Part shown: positions 61,152-64,000 of the stretch, in pieces | Layout of the letters: each line of letters starts with the position of its first letter | Position numbering within the stretch: the stretch's first letter is position 1 | DNA from: an uncultured Acidobacteriota bacterium | Lineage (GTDB): Bacteria > Acidobacteriota > Terriglobia > Bryobacterales > Bryobacteraceae | Assembly (NCBI GenBank): GCA_902825945.1 | Contig: CADECY010000028.1 | Location: 1 to 64,000, forward strand | Direction of reading: 5' to 3' | Length of the DNA: 64,000 bases | The notes under the pieces: generated by a model | Seen by the model: the letters and a program-made list of their open reading frames with translations, nothing else | The model's database searches: none | Told to the model about the DNA's origin: nothing | Position numbers and translations under genes: made by a program

Positions 61152-63572
61152 TCAGCCACCCTCGAACAAACCCTGTTGGCCCACCGATCCGTCAACGATC
61201 GCGTAGCCCATGTCCGCATATCCCCGCAATCGCCGCTGGTACATCCGGGCAAGCATGAGGACATTGGGATCCACGTAGTCGTAAACCTGGACCACCCGCT
61301 TGTTATCGTGCAGCCGATGGAGCCTCCCCACGTACTGCTGCAGCGTTCCCTTCCAAGAAATCGGCATCGCAAGAAACAGCGTGTCGAGCCGAGCATCGTC
61401 GAAGCCCTCGCCGATGTAGCTCCCGGTCGCCAGGATCACTCGCTGCTCGGTTTCGGGAACCGCCACCAGAGCCTCGCTGATCTCCCTGCGTTGCTTGCGC
61501 CCCATTCCTCCCTTCAGCACGAAGACGTTCCGCACCACACCCGCGAGTTGCGCCTCGAAATGCGCGAGGTGCTCGATGCGGCCCGTCAGCACCAGCGGCG
61601 ACCGGCCCTCCCGCACTGCATTGACGAGGTCTCGAGCGATCAACTCGTCCCGCGCCTTGTCCGCGATCAGCGCCGCGTAGACGTCCTGGATCGTCATGTC
61701 CGCGCTTTCACCCGCGATCCGGAAATCGGTGATTCTCGGGATCACCACGTGTTCGAATGGCGTGGAGGCCGTCATCGCCCGCGCGCTCATCGTGAATCGC
61801 GCCGGACCGCATTGCATGTACATGACCGGATGGTGGCCATCTTTCCGTGTCGGCGTCGCGGTGAGGCCGACGACGTACTTCGCCTTCACGCGGCGCATCA
61901 CCTGCTCGAACGTGAAGGCGGAGAGATGATGGCACTCGTCGACGATCACATGCCCGTATTCGGCCACGAACTCCTTGACATTCTGATCGCGATACAGGCT
62001 TTGAATCACCGCGACGTCGATCTTTCCCGAGCGCTTGGTCTTGCCCGCGCCGATCTGCCCGATCTCGTCGATGGGTAGGTCGAGAAACATCGCAAGACGC
62101 TCCCTCCACTGATCGAGCAGTTGCTGCCGGTGGACCACCACGAGGGCGTTGACGCCTCGTTTGGCGATCAGCCATGCGGCGACCGCCGTCTTGCCAAACG
62201 CAGTGGGCGCGCAAAGAAATCCATCGTCGTGGCGGATGATCGCGTCCACCGCTTCCTGCTGCTTCTCGCGAAGCGTGCCGTGGAATGAAACTTCGATCTC
62301 AGTCCCCCGAAGCCGCTCATCTCGAATCACCGGCTTGATCTTCAGGCTCTCGAGCAGGGCAGTCAGTTCGCCGAGGCAACCGCGCGGCAGCGCGAGATGT
62401 CTCGGAAGATCCTCGCCGCATGCGATCACTCGAGGCTTGTCGTAGGTCGATAGCCGCATCGCTTGTGCCTTGTAGAACTCCGGGTTCTGAAACGCAGCCA
62501 ACCGGAGAACCCGATTCATGAGAGCCGGAGGCATTCCATTCTTCTCGACATAGATCACGTCGGAACGTACGATCGAGACGCTCGGCGGAAGCGGCCCGTC
62601 GATCGGCTTCTCTGCTCGCTTCCTCGATGGCGGAAGCGTCCATGGATCCGGTTGGTCCTCGTCATCCGCGGAACTGAGCTTGACGCCGATCAGGTCACCA
62701 TCCTGCTGGGCTTCCGAGATCAGCTTCTCGGCGGCTGACCAGGACATTCGCCGGATCGTGGAAAGGAACGCCCACTGATCCGGATACGGCCGCATCTGAT
62801 CGTCGAGGAACTCGGTGTTGTGCTCCGCTCGCCGCTGCTTTTGCAGAGGTAACGCGATCAGATTGCCGAAACCGCCCTTGGGCATCGTGTCTTGATTCGG
62901 AAAAAGCCGGTCGTAGGAATCGAGGCCGATCTGGTGCCGCCGCTCCATGGTACGAGTGAGAAGCAACGCGCCGAGCTTGCGGGCCACCACCGCGGGTACT
63001 GGGCGATCGAAGAAGATCCAGATATGCCCGCCCTTGCCAGAACGCGACCGCTCGAGAGCAGCAGGCACATCCAAGCCGCGACATGTCTCACGAAAGGCCG
63101 CTGTATCCTCCTGCCACGTTTTCTTGTCGAAATCGACGGCCAGCAACCAGCATGTTTCGTCGCGCAGTAGCGGATAAACGCCAATTGTGTGTTTGCCGGT
63201 CAGATGCCCGTGCACTACCTCGTCAGTCAGCCGAAAGTACTTTCGGACTTCCTTGAGAACCCGCTTGCGGTCCTCTGGTTTGGCGGCGTGATACGCGCTC
63301 CAATCCGGCTCCGAGTGCGGCATGTAGCCGTGCCTGCCGTCTGGACTCTCCCAGCGGATCGGATATATGTCCTCGCGACCGCGAAACAGCGATCGGAATA
63401 GTGCGATCTTCTGCCCGGTCTCCAGCTTGCTTTGGGGCTCAGCCGGAATCGCCAGGGCCGGCGCGGGATCGATTCCGTTCTCCAGAAGCATCGCGCGTAG
63501 CCGGCTGATCTCTTCACGCAGTTCGAGGCACTCCTTGAGCAGGGCATCGACTCGAGCGCGGGTCTCATCCAT
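61152..63572 (-). CDS. TOTE-type archaeo-eukaryotic primase fused to a superfamily 2 helicase
   Basis: A cytoplasmic protein of 806 residues. A helical N-terminus (MDETRARVDALLKECLELRE) precedes a primase-polymerase (AEP) domain: acidic motif DFD at 147-149 (LLAVDFDKKTW), GGH at 181-183 (SGKGGHIWIFF) and a region with LDSYDRLFPNQD. After a linker comes a superfamily 2 helicase: Walker A APTAFGKT (455-462), DECH (545-548), TATPT (571-575) and motif VI VGRLHRLH. This arrangement is known from TOTE conflict-system proteins, thought to act against invading DNA. I start at ATG 63572, preceded by GAGGAG; the longer open frame has no family similarity. Its upstream neighbour is cut by the window edge. 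Confidence 0.82.
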   Translation of the reverse strand: MDETRARVDALLKECLELREEISRLRAMLLENGIDPAPALAIPAEPQSKLETGQKIALFRSLFRGREDIYPIRWESPDGRHGYMPHSEPDWSAYHAAKPEDRKRVLKEVRKYFRLTDEVVHGHLTGKHTIGVYPLLRDETCWLLAVDFDKKTWQEDTAAFRETCRGLDVPAALERSRSGKGGHIWIFFDRPVPAVVARKLGALLLTRTMERRHQIGLDSYDRLFPNQDTMPKGGFGNLIALPLQKQRRAEHNTEFLDDQMRPYPDQWAFLSTIRRMSWSAAEKLISEAQQDGDLIGVKLSSADDEDQPDPWTLPPSRKRAEKPIDGPLPPSVSIVRSDVIYVEKNGMPPALMNRVLRLAAFQNPEFYKAQAMRLSTYDKPRVIACGEDLPRHLALPRGCLGELTALLESLKIKPVIRDERLRGTEIEVSFHGTLREKQQEAVDAIIRHDDGFLCAPTAFGKTAVAAWLIAKRGVNALVVVHRQQLLDQWRERLAMFLDLPIDEIGQIGAGKTKRSGKIDVAVIQSLYRDQNVKEFVAEYGHVIVDECHHLSAFTFEQVMRRVKAKYVVGLTATPTRKDGHHPVMYMQCGPARFTMSARAMTASTPFEHVVIPRITDFRIAGESADMTIQDVYAALIADKARDELIARDLVNAVREGRSPLVLTGRIEHLAHFEAQLAGVVRNVFVLKGGMGRKQRREISEALVAVPETEQRVILATGSYIGEGFDDARLDTLFLAMPISWKGTLQQYVGRLHRLHDNKRVVQVYDYVDPNVLMLARMYQRRLRGYADMGYAIVDGSVGQQGLFEGG

Positions 63573-63742
63573 CCAGATCGACTCCTCAGTGTATCGATTC
63601 CTGTCCCGGCATCGAGCCTCGCGTCCAGTGCTGCGCCACTCGATGGGGCATTCGTTTATGCGGTAAATGGTGGAGAACCAGCCAATCGCCTTGCCGGCTG
63701 ACTTCGCTCTCAGCCGCCCTTCGTTCTCGCCCGCGCGGGAAA

Positions 63743-64000
63743 TCAAGACACGCGCAAAGGAACCGAAAATTCGCCATCCCCCAAGGACAGCGAGCACAGC
63801 CGCCGGGCAAGAAGCAGGTCATCGAGGCGGATTTTGGCAACTCCGTCGAAGCGAATCGCGTAGCCGAGCGTCGGAGGTTCCTCGTCCGGCAGTGGCGGCA
63901 AGTAAAGCTCTTTCCGGCTCCGGAAGCTCAGCAGGTGATGGAGCACCGGCTTCAGCGCCTCGGCACCTCCCACCACGGGCGTCAGCCGCACCCGAGATGC
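63743..64000 (-). CDS. Partial hypothetical protein, C-terminal end
   Basis: An open minus-strand frame enters from the right edge and stops at 63743, giving about 85 residues. It contains PVVGGAEALKPVLHHLLSF, KELYLPPLPDEEPPTLGYAI, FDGVAKIRLDDLLLARRLC and ends in SVPLRVS. I do not recognise a family from this piece. It reads in the same direction as the primase-helicase and ends 170 bp before that gene's ATG, so the two could share a transcript. The intervening 63573-63742 shows no gene. Confidence 0.45.
   Translation of the reverse strand, partial: ASRVRLTPVVGGAEALKPVLHHLLSFRSRKELYLPPLPDEEPPTLGYAIRFDGVAKIRLDDLLLARRLCSLSLGDGEFSVPLRVS

Noticed and set aside
63573..63797. N-terminal extension of the primase-helicase by 75 codons
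   Set aside because: The extension lacks family similarity and has no good ribosome-binding site; ATG 63572 follows GAGGAG and starts a plausible helix.
1..64000. Search by eye for CRISPR arrays, transposases and rRNA/tRNA genes
   Set aside because: No regularly spaced direct repeats, no transposase-like proteins and no structural RNA signatures were seen; a dedicated tool could still find a small RNA.

Overview
This 64 kb window comes from a GC-rich Gram-negative chromosome and looks like an acidobacterium of the Bryobacter/Solibacter type. That placement is inference. It rests on two very large Oar-like TonB-dependent outer-membrane proteins with an N-terminal carboxypeptidase-regulatory domain, a secreted DUF1549/DUF1553-DUF1501 cassette, a PEP-CTERM protein, a dnaK-dnaJ-hspR heat-shock operon and many secreted carbohydrate-type proteins. 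I see no rRNA, tRNA, CRISPR array or transposase.

Layout. (1) 1-15.8 kb is a compact leftward division and cell-wall (dcw) cluster: mraZ-rsmH-ftsL-ftsI-murE-mraY-murD-ftsW-murG-murC-ftsQ-ftsA-ftsZ. Genes mostly touch or overlap. A good sigma70-type promoter lies before mraZ, with GGAG repeats every 10 bp between it and the start codon. murF is absent; a perfect 14-bp hairpin sits in the murE-mraY gap where it would normally be. A truncated membrane glycosyltransferase-like gene follows ftsZ. (2) 16-20.1 kb is a rearranged patch: a PEP-CTERM gene with a textbook terminator, a decayed copy of the hspR/dnaJ 3' ends, a broken TonB-receptor gene, and an intact DNRLRE plus collagen-repeat gene lying between the receptor remnants. 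(3) 20.1-25.1 kb holds dnaK-dnaJ-hspR, whose HAIR-like operator overlaps the first codons of divergent modA, then a hicB-hicA toxin-antitoxin pair.

(4) 25-45 kb is a mosaic of short units: an FGE-like/sialidase fusion with a hybrid histidine kinase; a 2-hydroxyacid dehydrogenase and its decayed copy flanking a DUF4238 gene; the PPC-domain/DUF1549/DUF1501 cassette; homocysteine methyltransferase; a TPR protein; a Tat-signal sugar isomerase; a decayed di-haem oxidoreductase; an O-methyltransferase; and an enolase-superfamily dehydratase. (5) 45-60.4 kb carries two TonB-dependent receptors, a CBM9/beta-helix secreted protein, an aldo/keto reductase-methyltransferase pair, a CehA/McbA-type metallohydrolase, a decayed endonuclease-G-like gene and a frameshifted sialidase. 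Together these suggest glycan capture, cleavage and uptake. (6) 60.4-64 kb contains a decayed antitoxin and a primase-helicase fusion of the kind found in TOTE conflict systems, the best candidate here for an unusual defence-type system, then a gene cut by the right edge.

The strongest theme beyond routine annotation is gene decay: at least eight broken genes, several recognisable only by joining reading frames.
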